Assembly: GCA_037176905.1 (NCBI GenBank)
Contig: JBBBWG010007002.1
Span: 1-53,824 of the forward strand
Reading direction: 5' to 3'
DNA: 53,824 nt
Source: Azolla pinnata
Lineage: Eukaryota > Streptophyta > Polypodiopsida > Salviniales > Salviniaceae
Below are positions 23,175 to 34,520 of the stretch, one piece after another (positions within the stretch are counted from its first letter, which is position 1; each line of letters starts with the position of its first letter). Below the pieces are notes generated by a model, which did no database searches, was not told the origin of the DNA, and saw only the letters and a program-made list of their open reading frames with translations. The position numbers were made by a program, and so were the translations under genes.

Positions 23175-26100
23175 TGGCCTCTGCTCTTATGAAAGTCCTT
23201 CAAGATTGCCGGAAGCAGAAGAATCCAGCCTTAGCTCGAAGAGCCCATTTGCAGATATGCTCCCTCGGCCTCGAAGCTACTCCAACCACAGGAAACTACC
23301 TAGTGCCCTTGTTTGTTGATTGCGGAAGCCTGATCGACGCCGAGAGAGCGTTTGTGAAGCTTATTCAGCGCGATGAAATCTCGTGGACATCGATTCTTCG
23401 AGGACTCGCTGAATCGGGTAAGTGTTTGGATGCTTTGAACCTCTTCCACTCCATGCAGTCCGAACGAGTTCCGGCTAATGCATTCACCTTTCGAGCTCTG
23501 GTCAAAGCTTGTTCGAGGCTTCGAGCCCTCGATGGAGGCCATCGTCTTTACATGGAAGTCGTGAAAGAGTCGTGTGAAAGCGATTCACTCTTGGGTAATT
23601 CTTTGGTGGATCTATATGCCAAATGTGGTTCCTTGGTTGATGCACGGGGTGTGTTTGATAAGCTGGAGCATCGAGATGTGGTCTCATGGACATCATTGAT
23701 TGGAGGGTACCGGGAAGGAGGACATTACGAAGAAGTACTTCGATGCTGGGACCAAATGCATCAGGAGAAAGTGTTTCCAAATGCTGTCACTTATGCTTCT
23801 GTATTATCAGGCTGCGGAAGCATGGAAGCCCTTGATAAAGGGCGTGAAATCCACAGCGATGCTGTGAAGGACGGGTTCGAACAAGATTCATTTGTCGGGA
23901 ATGCACTGATCGACATGTACGGAAAACGTGGTTCTCTACTAGAAGCGAAGGAAGTGCTCGATGAGATGCTCGTCAAAGATGTAGTGTCGTGGGCCACTTT
24001 GATTACGGCATATGCTAAACGTGGGTTGTTTGATAATGCGCTGGAGTGTTTGCTACAGATGAAAGAAGGAGGAGTCTCTCCGAATCTCGTTTGTTGGAAC
24101 ACAGTTATTTCGGAGTATGCTGAGCACGGACTTGGGGAAGAAGCATTGCGATGCGTGGAAAAGATGGAGCAAGAAAACATCTACCCCGACATCATTACCT
24201 TAACATCTATCACAAAGGCTTGTGGCAGAGCAAAATGCATCGGTAGAGGCAGAGCCGTGCATTCTCAAATAATGAAGAGGGGATGCGAAGAGGAGACTTT
24301 TGTCGGAAATGCGCTGGTTGACATGTATGGCAAGTGTGACTCCTTGGGCGAAGCTCGAGAAACATTCGATCGGCTGGAAAATAGAGATATCGTTTCGTGG
24401 ACATGCCTTATTTCCTGCAATGCGGAACATGGGCTCATCGAAGAAGCGAACGATTGCTTGTCTGAGATGCATCAAGCAGGCATCCCAATAACTATCACCA
24501 CGTGGAACGCTGCTATTGCAGCGTTTGCTGAAGTAGGACTCGGGGAGGAGGCGCTGAAGTGTTTCAGCGAACTCCGGTCTGGGGGGTTAGAATCTCCAGA
24601 TGAGGTGACATATGCCTGCATCTTGAAGGCTTGTGGTAGGATTGGGGCGATCGATTGCGGCCGAGACATCCATGCGGAAGTTGTAAATGCTGGATTCGAG
24701 AGCGATCCTTTCGTTGTGGCTAGCTTAATTGACATGTACGCAAAATGCGGTACCTTGCGAGAAGCTCAGGAAGTTTTTTCCGAGGCGCTGGTCAAAGATT
24801 CTGTCTTGTGGAGCATCTTCATCGCAGCTTGCGCTGATCATGGGCTCAGCGGCGAAGTTCTGAAATGTGTACAGCAAATGCAACGTGATCACGTCAGCTC
24901 GAGCATTTCATCCGTTCACGCTTTGAGAGCGTGTGATAACATCGGAGACGTTACGGTGGGCCACAAACTACATTCGGAGGTCGTCGAACAAGGTCTGGAT
25001 GGTGAAACCTCGATCAGAAATGTTCTTGTTTCTATGTACGCAAACCATTGCCGATTCCTCGAAGCACATTACGTTCTGGATCACGTCTCCAACGATGCGA
25101 CGACTTGGAATGCGTTGATTGCGGCCTATTCGGTGCGAGGTATCGCGAGCGCCAAAACGAAGAAGTGCTTGGAAAGGATGACTCTGGATGGGATCGCTCC
25201 GGATTCGACCACTCATTGTTGGAGTCTGAGATGTGCCGCGAGCTTTGAATCTCATCTCTCCTGGGGGCGCGAAATCCATCGCGAGATCGTGAAGGCGGGT
25301 TTCGAAGCGGAGCCCTCCGCATGTGCTTCCTTGATAGAGATGTACGCGAATCAAGGCTCGTTCGCCGAAGCGCATAACGTGGTGAATCGGCTTAGCTTCA
25401 TCGACGCCGCTGCATGGATGGCACTTTGCGCAGGCTACGCACGCAACATGCTTCCCGGCGAAGCATTGAATTGCATCGAAAAAATGCAAGAGGAAGGGTG
25501 TTGCATGAAACCTGAGATGTTTGTCATGGGCCTGAAAGCTTGTGGAGCCCTGCGGTCTCTAGACCAGGGCCTTGAGCTGCATTCCAGCTTGGTCAAGCAT
25601 GGATTCGACGCACACGGTTTTGTGAACAACACCGTCGTCAACATGTACGGCAAATGCGCATCGCTGGCAGAAGCTCACCATGTCTTCGACAATCTCGTGG
25701 TTCAAGACACAGTCTCATGGAACGCGCTGATTACAGGGTATGTTGAGAATGGGCTTGCAGAAGAAGCGCTGAATTGCTTCGCGTCGATGGAAGCGAAAGC
25801 CGCGAAAGCAGACAGAATCACACTCACCAGCGCCTTGAAGCTCTGCGGAAGCCTCGGAATGGCGGAGAAAGGCCGAGAAGTGCATAGCGAATCGATCGCA
25901 TACGGGCTGGAAACGGAATGCGATGATGTGAATTCTGCTCTCGTCGACATGTATGCGAAATGTGGGTTGCCGAAAGAAGCATCGGCAATCTGCAAGAACC
26001 CGGTAACAGCGGGGGATGCGGTGTCATTGGCAGCGATCGTATCGGGATACGCATGCTACGGAGAGGTCGAGAGAGTGCTGGGTTTGGTGGGGAAGATGAG

Positions 26101-26629
26101 AAGCAAAGGCATGCAGGAAGATGGTGTCACAATGCTGAGTGTTCTAACATCATGCTGTCATGCAGGGAGAATGGAGGTGGGTCACAAATACTTGGAGAGT
26201 GCTGCGATGCAGCAGAACAGGGCATTTCTTCTCGCTGATGAGCACTACAATGGCTTGATCGATCTCGCGGCACGTGCTGGTCAATTGAGCAGGGCAATGG
26301 TCATGATCGAATGCATGCCGTTGCAGCCCAAGCTCATGATGTGGATCGCGTTGTTGGGCGCTTGCCGGAAGTGGGGGAATGCGGAGCTCGGCCGACATGC
26401 GTTCGCATTCGCAGCTGAATTATCTGCAGTTGCTCGACAAGCATCTGGTTTCGTGCTCATGGCGAACTTGTACCGAGATGCTTACTGCTGCATTTGTGAA
26501 GAAGAAGAAGAAGAAGAAGATGATGATGATGATGATGGTGATGATGGTGATGATGGTGATGATGGTGATGATGGTGATGGTGATGATTATGATGATGGTG
26601 ATGGTGATGATGATGATGATGGTGATTGA
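23174..26629 (+). CDS. PLS-class pentatricopeptide repeat protein, E region truncated
   Basis: Intronless, 1151 aa from ATG 23174 (the GTG at 23171 is not used). From about residue 15 it is a near-continuous array of P, L and S type PPR motifs, e.g. NSLVDLYAKCGSLVDARGVF, VVSWTSLIGGY, NALIDMYGKRGSLLEAKEVL and FVNNTVVNMYGKCASLAEAH. I estimate about 30 motifs. PLS proteins bind organellar RNA base by base, usually for C-to-U editing, in plastids or mitochondria. After the last repeat an E1-like motif is present (MPLQPKLMMWIALLGACRKW). The next motif stops after FVLMANLYRDA, and residues 1109-1151 are a Glu/Asp/Gly tail encoded by a microsatellite. There is no DYW domain, so any editing would need a partner. 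No clear transit peptide is visible before the repeats. Divergent from the C2orf81-like gene. Confidence 0.93.
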   Translation: MASALMKVLQDCRKQKNPALARRAHLQICSLGLEATPTTGNYLVPLFVDCGSLIDAERAFVKLIQRDEISWTSILRGLAESGKCLDALNLFHSMQSERVPANAFTFRALVKACSRLRALDGGHRLYMEVVKESCESDSLLGNSLVDLYAKCGSLVDARGVFDKLEHRDVVSWTSLIGGYREGGHYEEVLRCWDQMHQEKVFPNAVTYASVLSGCGSMEALDKGREIHSDAVKDGFEQDSFVGNALIDMYGKRGSLLEAKEVLDEMLVKDVVSWATLITAYAKRGLFDNALECLLQMKEGGVSPNLVCWNTVISEYAEHGLGEEALRCVEKMEQENIYPDIITLTSITKACGRAKCIGRGRAVHSQIMKRGCEEETFVGNALVDMYGKCDSLGEARETFDRLENRDIVSWTCLISCNAEHGLIEEANDCLSEMHQAGIPITITTWNAAIAAFAEVGLGEEALKCFSELRSGGLESPDEVTYACILKACGRIGAIDCGRDIHAEVVNAGFESDPFVVASLIDMYAKCGTLREAQEVFSEALVKDSVLWSIFIAACADHGLSGEVLKCVQQMQRDHVSSSISSVHALRACDNIGDVTVGHKLHSEVVEQGLDGETSIRNVLVSMYANHCRFLEAHYVLDHVSNDATTWNALIAAYSVRGIASAKTKKCLERMTLDGIAPDSTTHCWSLRCAASFESHLSWGREIHREIVKAGFEAEPSACASLIEMYANQGSFAEAHNVVNRLSFIDAAAWMALCAGYARNMLPGEALNCIEKMQEEGCCMKPEMFVMGLKACGALRSLDQGLELHSSLVKHGFDAHGFVNNTVVNMYGKCASLAEAHHVFDNLVVQDTVSWNALITGYVENGLAEEALNCFASMEAKAAKADRITLTSALKLCGSLGMAEKGREVHSESIAYGLETECDDVNSALVDMYAKCGLPKEASAICKNPVTAGDAVSLAAIVSGYACYGEVERVLGLVGKMRSKGMQEDGVTMLSVLTSCCHAGRMEVGHKYLESAAMQQNRAFLLADEHYNGLIDLAARAGQLSRAMVMIECMPLQPKLMMWIALLGACRKWGNAELGRHAFAFAAELSAVARQASGFVLMANLYRDAYCCICEEEEEEEDDDDDDGDDGDDGDDGDDGDGDDYDDGDGDDDDDGD
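26498..26627 (+). repeat. (GAA)n(GAT/GGT)n microsatellite encoding the PPR C-terminal tail
   Basis: A GAA tract passes into GAT/GGT and runs to the TGA stop at 26627-26629. It is in frame with the PPR ORF and supplies its last 43 residues. The same trinucleotide family forms the non-coding tract at 440-1065. Confidence 0.92.
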
Positions 26630-26658
26630 AGCACGATCGAGCTGTGCTTTGCCGTGCT

Positions 26659-26784
26659 ATGATCGATGATGGTAACTGGAAAGAATCCAACGGAAGCAGC
26701 AGGAAGAGCGTCGAGGAGAGGCCGCGGAATGATGCAGAGGATCTGGCATTGCTTCGGGAAAACGCTGCCAAACAAGCGGACTAG
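26659..26784 (+). pseudogene. Possible out-of-frame remnant of the PPR E2 motif
   Basis: Thirty bases past the PPR stop, in another frame, an ORF reads DGNWKESNGSSRKSVEERPR at its start. E2 motifs usually have a G-x-W-[ED] followed by RK-x-M-x-x-[KR] at this place after NLY. The spacing of G-x-W, RK and ER is within about one residue of that consensus. The piece is 41 codons long to a TAG. I infer that the microsatellite inserted or expanded between E1/E2 and shifted the frame. An unrecognised intron around the microsatellite is the alternative. Confidence 0.33.
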
Positions 26785-27295
26785 ACATGCCTTTGCTTTT
26801 AAACATCTGTTATGCAGAGCGAGGAATGATCGTTGCGAGCTGAGCTTCGGCAAAAGCATGTTGTGTTTGTTAGTCGAAGGAAGCCGTCGTTGGAATTGTA
26901 TTGTGTGTTTATGATCTGAACCAGGCTTTTGCTAGCTTCTCGTGCAGCCCTTCTTGATGTTGTCTGCTTCTTGAGCTTAAAAATTCACAGAGCCCGGTGT
27001 TTATATATATATAGATTCTATTTGCTTGTTTGCTTCAGGCTTTCGATTACTCGATTGGAGATTTTTAAGCTGATACTACGAGCTATATCGGCAACAACCA
27101 CATACATGCGTGTAATGGCAAGAATGCTTAATGCGTTTGCAAACGACCAGATGATCGGCATCGCTAATCAGGTCATTAATACTATGTTAATTGCATGATC
27201 GGCTGTTCGGCAGTGCAGTCACACGAAAGTTCAAATCCGCATGACGCGAGCAACAGTGCATGTCTGCAGCTGATTGGCATTGCGAGTCGAAGTTA
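26785..27295. other. 3' flank of PPR gene, no gene recognised
   Basis: Ordinary sequence with a short (TA)n run near 27000-27012. The ORFs at 26929-27198 show no family resemblance. Confidence 0.5.
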
Positions 27296-28600
27296 TTAAG
27301 CATGTTATTCACAAGATCCAGGTTGCTAATCACACACTTTAACCTGCTATTTCATAAGATCCAGGTTGCTAATCGCACGCTTCAACATGCTATTTCACAA
27401 GATCAAGGTTGTTAATCGCACGCTTCAGCATGCAGACTCACAAGCTCAAGGTTGCTAATCGCACACTTTTAGCATGCTATTCACAAGATCAAGCTTGCTA
27501 ATCACAGACATTCGCCTACTATTCACGAGCTCAAGGTCTACTGATCACGTGCTTCGGCATGCTTACTCGCAAGATTAGGGTTGCTAACCACGTGCTTTAG
27601 TATGCTCTTCACATGATTAAGCTTGCTAAAACATGCGCTTTAACATGCTATTCACAAGATTAAGGTGGTGAATAGATAGATAATTATAAGCTAATCACAA
27701 GGTTAAGGTGGATAATTCAGCATGCTAATCCCAAGATCAAGGTTGCTAATCAGACAATTAAGTGTGCTAATTACTTTAGCATGCTTTTCATAAGATTAAG
27801 GTGGTTAATAGATAGATAATCACAAGGTTAAGGTGGATAATTAATTCAGTATGCTAATCACAAGGTTAAAGTGGATAATTCAGTATGCTAATCCCAAGAT
27901 CAAGGTTGCTAATCGGATAATTAAGTGTGCTAATCACAAGGTTTAATGTTCATCTTTAGCATGCTATTCACAAGATTAAGGCGGTTAATAGATAGATAAC
28001 TATATGCTAATGAAAAGTATGCTAATCCCAAGATCAAGGTTGCTAATCGGACAATCAAGTGTGCTAATCACAAGGTTCAAGGTTGATCTTTAGCATGTTA
28101 TTCACAAGATTAAGGCGGTTAATAGATAGATAATTATATGCTAATCACAAGGTTAAGATGGATAATTCAGTATGCTAATCACAAGTATGCTAATCTTGGC
28201 CCAAGATCAAGGTTGCTAATCGGACAATCAAGTATGCTAATCACAAGGTTTAGGGTTCATCTTTAGCATGCTATTCACAAGATTAAGGCGGTTAATAGAT
28301 AGATAATTATATGCTAATCACAAGGTTAAGATGGATAATTCAGCATGCTAATCACAAGTATGCTAATCCCAAGATCAAGGTTGCTAATCGGACAATCAAG
28401 TGTGCTAATCACAAGGTTCAAGGTTCATCTTTAGCATGCTATGCACGAGAATAAGGCGGTTAATAGATAGATAATTATATGCTAATCACAAGGTTAAGAT
28501 GGATAATTCAGCATGCTAATCACAAGTATGTATGCTAATCCCAAGATCAAGGTTGCTAATCGGATAATTAAGTGTGCTAATCACAAGGTTTAAGGTTCAT
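27296..28600. repeat. Tandem array: 43-bp monomers grading into about 170-bp higher-order units
   Basis: In the left part, GGTTGCTAAT-type anchors occur at 27321, 27364, 27408, 27450 and 27493, a 42-44 bp period. In the right part the anchor CTTTAGCATG occurs at 27954, 28088, 28261 and 28429 (spacing 134, 173, 168), i.e. about four monomers per unit. Right-hand units are more alike than left-hand monomers, as expected from secondary amplification. The array is AT-rich, dense in GCTAATC and GGTTAATAG, and ends about 44 bp before the CHMP7 start codon. Confidence 0.9.
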
Positions 28601-28643
28601 CAAGATTTCGAATTTCTGCATCTTCTTGTTGCTGCGCGCAGCG

Positions 28644-31600
28644 ATGGAGTCTTCCGTGGAAGCTTTCCTGATCTCTGCGATCCCTTCCTGGCAAGACGAC
28701 CTCGTCTCCTTCGCTCGCTTCAAAGCCTTCGCAGGGCAGCGATCCGACTGGGAACCCCGCTACTTCTTCTGGAGGGATGCCATCATCAGCGTCGCTCGCC
28801 ATCTCGATCTTCTCATCATCGACACTCATCAGGTACCGCTATCCAAATCCATCCTGCTCCCGGTCACTAAATTCTAACTGCGGAATGCGTCGCCTCCCCC
28901 CGTCCAATGTGGTCTGTTCCTTCCTCTTCGAGCGGCACCCGGTTCCTTTGTTGGTTTCCAACGGTGGAAGATGCTTACGGAATTTTCCTTTGTTTGTTTG
29001 GCTCTTTCTCCTCGATTCTTTTCAGCTCAGATGATTAGTTTCGTTTGCACGCCTCCATTTTCCTTCCTCTCGTAAAAACCGCCGATCCTTGCTAACAGAT
29101 TGCTCGAAAAATCTCAGCTTTTGCATGCCATTCATGTATTTCTCTGGCTCCCAGTTGACTCAGAGAAATTTCACATCGTTTTTCTCCTTCCATGGTAATG
29201 TCATAAAGTTACCACTATATTCTGATGGTTTCTTGTTTGCTTTATTTTCATATGTATTTTGAACTTAGTGCGGTTTCCCTTCAACGTGTAGCAAACATTT
29301 TCTTTTCCAATCTTCCATTCTATCACATGCTTCTAATTGATGGCTCCCTCGGATTTTCAAAACGATCTCGGGATTCTTCAAGTGTTACATGTTCTCAATT
29401 ATTTGTACTCGTTAATGTCACTTTTCTTTCTGTTCTTGTTGCGTCTGGGTGGAATGTGATGCTTTTCCTTAAATTTTCCATCTTTATGGCTTTCTTTCAG
29501 GGTCCTGGTTTTTTCTCATATATTAAATTCACGTTCTTCTCTTCACTTTCTTCCCCAAGTGTTCCTGTGGCATTCTTTCTAAGTTCTTTCTCTCATTTTC
29601 ATTCAGATAGCTTCAACTGTTTATGGTTGGAATATAACATCTGCGGCCACCCCATTCTTTCACAAAATGTTAGAGGAGGTTCATCAATAATATATCTCAT
29701 AGTTTTTCATGATGTTCTTTCAGTTTTGGTTCAAGTTTTCTCGTCTCTTGTTTCTGCTTCAATCCCTGAAGGCTACGACAGTCGGTTTCCTTGGTTTTAT
29801 TTAATTTCAGATGTTTTTCAATTTCTCATTGGTAGAAGATCATGGTTTGGAATGGTATTTCTTAGTTTTCCTTTGCTCCAGTTTTTCAGAGGCGTCATCT
29901 GAAGCCATTTGTTTCCTTGATTGCTTGGAAAATCATAGTTCTGACCAGCATATAATTTTCTGTTAATTTTTAGTTTCCTATTAATCTTAGGAGAATCATA
30001 ATTCTGAGCAGCTTCAGTACGATTCTCATGACACTGCATAAGATCTCCGATAGTAATGCAAGTCAAGGAAACCTCTCTCCCTCTATCTTTTGACAGTAAA
30101 AAATTTCTGCAATTTGAAAGTGGAAAATCATCAGCTCACCTGTTATTAAGGAGAAACAAAGAGGTAGAAATTAGGTTATACAAATCTCATCAGGTTGATC
30201 TGCCTTAGCGTTACATCGGCATCATACAGGCATTGAGGTGTTTTGACATATCAATATGTTGATTGACAAGATAAGACAGACTGGTACTTCTTCCTTATTT
30301 TTGCATCTCGTTCTGTTGACAGGTACAACATTTTTGGTTCCTGCGCAGAGGAGTAACCCCTTTATGTATAAATCAAGTATTGGTACGTAGGTAGTTTCAT
30401 TGGTAAATCAGTGTATACCTTTGATGAATGCAACATATCTGTGCTTCAAATTGCTACAAAAGACAAAGAAATTGGGAATGGTAGAAGTATCATTGTTTTG
30501 GGTACAATGCGTAAATTCTTTTAGGGGAGTATTTAATTTGCTTCAGGTTTTCTTTCATTTGGAAGTAAGGTATGCCAGAATCAAAGCATGGGAGTAGGGA
30601 GGGAACTAAAGCTTTAGGATTAACTGTGAATGTGTGAGGTCTATAGTCTCTGGGAGGCCTGTGGTATTGTTGATACTGGGCAATGCTTCCACAGCCATCT
30701 CCAAAATACTTGCACCATTCGTGTCAAGTGACCAGATATTGGACACACTACCATATTGCTATAGACAATGAGATGTGTTGGATGAACTTCGTTGTAAGAT
30801 GATGCTCTTGTTCCTTGCTAAAATCTCAACTACCCACTTCTGGTATATAAAATCCTTGGTAGACCACTCTCTGGATTCTCCTTTGGCTCTGTCACGGTAA
30901 GATATAAAGGTGCATTACCTCCTTGAGGGCCATGGAAAATAACACGTCATTATTGAGTGTGCCAGGGTGGAGCTACATTGATGTTATCACATCCAGCCCT
31001 TCAATAGCTAAATCATCTCATTGCCTGATTCTTAGCCCCCAAGGCTATACTGGAACAACTATAATTCATTTGTTTTTCAATGATTGTGAGACACTATTTT
31101 TTTGTTGGCTATTTTTGTTCTTTTAATTGGATTGATAGTTTTACTAGGATAGGTTAGTATGTAATACTAATCCACGTCTACCTGATTCACGTCACAGAAA
31201 TTCTAATCATACATTTAACAAGTCCTTTTTTTTGCTTATATATTCTTACAAAATCGGTTTTGTCTTGCAGATAGAAATGTATAAAGATGGAAACCTGAAA
31301 GATTTGGACAATTATGAATCAAATATGTTCAGTGCTGCTTGGTTTTGGCAAAGAATTAGCAAAGGGTTTTTCCTGAAGAGCCAGGAAACAAATGTGAACA
31401 ACGATATGAGCAAGAAGAGGCGCTTAGCTGTGACAAATTTAGTGCATGTAACTTGAAGGTTTTTTATCATATTTATTTACTTTAGTTACTTCACCTTTGA
31501 GATATCATGAATACAAATGATATTCTTTTATATGGCCATGAGGGAAATTGTTTACATATTCATGCCTATCTGTCTTGTGTTTCATTGTTTTATAACACAA

Positions 31601-33387
31601 CTGTTTCATTCTCTGAAAATGTTCTTTGCAATTGATTTTTACTGCAAAAGGAACGGCTTCTAAAGATTGCAAACACAGTTTCTGAAAACTGCTGGACGGC
31701 GTCATGTTTAACAACAATGTCTCATTTTCTTGAACTCTCTGGAGGGCAAGAGGAAGCAGAGCTCATAAAGAAAGAAATGGTACAAACTAAAAAAGGACGA
31801 GTTTTTACAACTGAGGGTAATATCTCAATTCAGGTGCTCTCTCCTCTCTACCCGAGTTTGTATTAGTTTGACATTCCAAACCACACCTCACTTTACAGTG
31901 ATTATATGTAACAACTTTCTCTGTTCTCTGTTGTCCGTAATTATGATAAAACTTTCTGTTCACACTGTTTTATTGAACTCTATAGATATGATAGTGTTGA
32001 TATACACAACGTATATAGCACATAGGTGATAAAGTATTTCCAAGGTGATGTAAATATATGCTATACCTAAAATGATGAAACCCCCCACCTTCTCACAGGG
32101 TATTGTTGATAGGCAATTTAGTAGGGTATGGGTGTTTGATAGCAGCCACAGTTTGCAATGCAAATTGTACGTTGGTATGAAGTGTTTCCTATGTTCTTGT
32201 TATTAAGAGTGTATCCTGACTGCGCTGTGTGGTATTGAGGTCATTGATCTAACCCATCACAGATCCTGCTAGAGATTTTGACTAAGCATTCTCCATCCCA
32301 TAACAAGGAAATGATGTTTATGACAGGGGATAAAGTTCTCAGGACCTAAAAATCCTGTGTTGGACATCGATAAGGTAGATTGCTATCTACTACAACTCTA
32401 TTGGACGCAAGAAAAATTGATTTCAGGAATGAATATAATGGAGAAAGCATACAGTAGGTAAGATTATCAGAAATTTCAATGAGTCATGCAAGATTTGAAA
32501 CAAATTCTGATAATGTAATTAAGGATTTCAGGTCGAAGCAGTGTGCTTTGAAATGTATTCAATCAAAAGATAGAAACAGTGCGAAGACGCATGTATATTC
32601 CATGCGCAGGCTCTCAGCAAGTAAAGCAAAATGTCTCGAGTTTCAAGACAAAATACATGAGGTTCTTGTATTCATATCAGAGGCAGAAATGAGCAAACAG
32701 GTTATAACCAGCCCGAGCAGCTTGCTTTTCGTGCATGTTTGCTTTTGTCTTGATTCCTGTCTTTACTAAACCTAATTTATTCGGTAGGTATTTGAAGCAA
32801 TGAAAGTAGGTAATGAAGCTTTGAAGGAGCACATGTTATCTCTGGAAGATATCCAAGTTTGTCTGCAAGAAGTTGAAGAAACTGTTTCACTGCAGAGAGA
32901 AGCTGCAAGCGCTCTTGGTAAGTATTATGCCTGTAAAAGAAAGAGAATTTGTCAACGTCTATTGTTGCTCCTGGCTTTTCTCAGTTTGTATTAACGTTGT
33001 CATATACCTCATGAAAACCATGTTTGGCTGATGAGGCTAGTGATATGGGTTCTTTAGCATCTGTGCTCTTAGTTTCAGATACTATTAAAAGACATAGTTA
33101 AAGGAGAGTATTATTTGTCATTTACAAAAATCATGTCTGGAAGATATTTAATGTTCTTTCCTTTATTCTATATAGGATTTCAAACAGGAGATCGAGATGA
33201 TGAACTTGAGTTGGAAGTTGCAGAGCTAGAACTTAGCATGTTAAATAAAGATCTTGAAATCGAAACTCCTTCAAGGGTTGATTCGCTTCCTCATAAGATG
33301 AATCATGATGCTGCATGTGAAGCAACTGCAGTCGAGGACGTCAAGGATCTCTTCAAGCATTTGTCTCTTGAGCCTGAACCAGCTTGA
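28644..33387 (+). CDS. CHMP7: ESCRT-III protein CHMP7 homologue (SNF7 family)
   Basis: Exons 28644-28832, 30323-30382, 31271-31447, 31651-31833, 32327-32457, 32532-32700, 32788-32917 and 33176-33387. All are GT-AG and in phase, total about 416 aa, close to plant and animal CHMP7. The N-terminus has the family hallmarks ARFKAFAGQRSDWEPRYFFW and FLRRGVTPLCINQVLIEMY (winged-helix pair that binds membrane). From about residue 200 the helical SNF7 region follows (LYWTQEKLISG, YSMRRLSASKAKCLEFQDKI, then VFEAMKVGNEALKEHM). The C-terminus is acidic (RDDELELEVAELELSMLNK, EDVKDLFKHLSLEPEPA). In animals CHMP7 recruits ESCRT-III to the reforming nuclear envelope with LEM2; the plant role is less defined. 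Introns 1 and 2 (1.5 and 0.9 kb) are the largest. The exon 3 donor (CAT|GTAACT) is chosen from phase and is the least certain junction. Confidence 0.9.
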
Positions 33388-33739
33388 CTCCAAGTTATTC
33401 GGAACTTGTTTCAGCACATATCGGTGGAAGTAAGGACATCGAGTATTGTTCTTCTTGTGTCAGAGTTATTGTGCACATCTGATCAGGCTTTTCTTTTGCT
33501 TGTTGGAAGTGGCCGACGAGTACTCCCAGAGAATGCATGTCAATGAAACAAGCAATGTATACTATGAGCTATGTAATCCCGTGGACATCGTATTGATAGA
33601 GCGACCAACTTGTAATTTACCATGCTATAGCTGTGTGGAAAGTTCAAACTCGAGGGCATGTTACTAAAATCGAAGATAATTTTGTAAACAAATGTCGAGC
33701 GAGCGGCTTTCATGTGTCAAAAGCTGATGTAGGTAAAAG
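33388..33739. other. CHMP7 3' flank
   Basis: Probable 3' UTR. A 73-codon ORF across it has no recognisable family. Confidence 0.5.
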
Positions 33740-34520
33740 CTTCGCGTTAACATGTTAGGACTTGATCAGTGATTAGCACATCAGGATTAGGAAAGTTGAT
33801 GAGTGTAACAATGATGCTAGAGCTAGTTAGAATGTTAAAAATAGTCTTAGATCGATATGGACATGTTTGATTTAATAATCTTTGAGCTGGACCTTCAGTT
33901 AACATGTTAGAGCTAGATAAAGGATTGAAGTGTTAATTAATCCAATAAGATTTAGGGAGGAGGGGGGGAATTTAATTAGAAAGAGAAAAATGACCACGAA
34001 ACTTGATTAGCACGTCGAAATCAGAGAAGTTGATGAGCGTGTTGACGACGCTTGAGCTAATTAGAATGTTAATAATAATCTTAATCGGAGAGCTCAATAT
34101 ATACATGATTGATTAATCTCTATTAGCACGCTAATTAACATGTATTGATAGAGCTAATTAGAATGATATAATAATCTTTTAGTTGGACCTGGTTGGATAC
34201 AAATCTTAGAGTTGGATAAAAGATTAACATGTTAATTAATCTCTATTAGCACGCTAAAGTTGATTAATAACCCTACGAGATTAAGGGGAAGATTTTTAAA
34301 TTAGAAAGAGAAAGATAACCACAAAACATTATCAGCATGTCGGAATCAAATACTGATGCTAGAACTAAATTTAGAATGTTAATTATGATCTTAAATCGGA
34401 GAGCTCGATGCGTAATATGATTCGTTAATAATCTTCGAGGATTAACGCGTTAATTAATCTTGATTAGCATGCAAAGCTGATTAATGACCCTATGAGATTA
34501 AGATGGAAAAAATTGTAATT
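33740..34520. repeat. Degenerate GATTAGCA-rich tandem repeat upstream of the membrane-protein gene
   Basis: Segments of the form GATTAGCACGTCGAAATCAG, followed by GTTGATGAGYG, GCTAGAGCTARTTAGAATG and AATCTTA...CGGAGAGCTC, recur around 33770, 34005 and 34330, roughly 240-325 bp apart, with many substitutions. Between them TTAATTAATCTCTATTAGCA recurs around 34110, 34232 and 34450. The region ends about 100 bp before the start codon at 34624, followed by a GAAGAA tract (34553-34600). Confidence 0.7.

Noticed and set aside
24968..25489. Minus-strand ORFs of up to 173 aa within the PPR gene
   Set aside because: Antisense of a repeat-rich coding gene; Arg/Ser/His-rich products with no domain.
27296..28600. 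CRISPR-like regular repeat spacing
   Set aside because: Head-to-tail tandem monomers without unique spacers in a plant nuclear sequence; no cas genes.
29225..29902. 225-aa hydrophobic ORF with apparent membrane segments
   Set aside because: Lies in CHMP7 intron 1; Phe/Ser/Leu richness comes from T-rich intron sequence, and it lacks a convincing family pattern.
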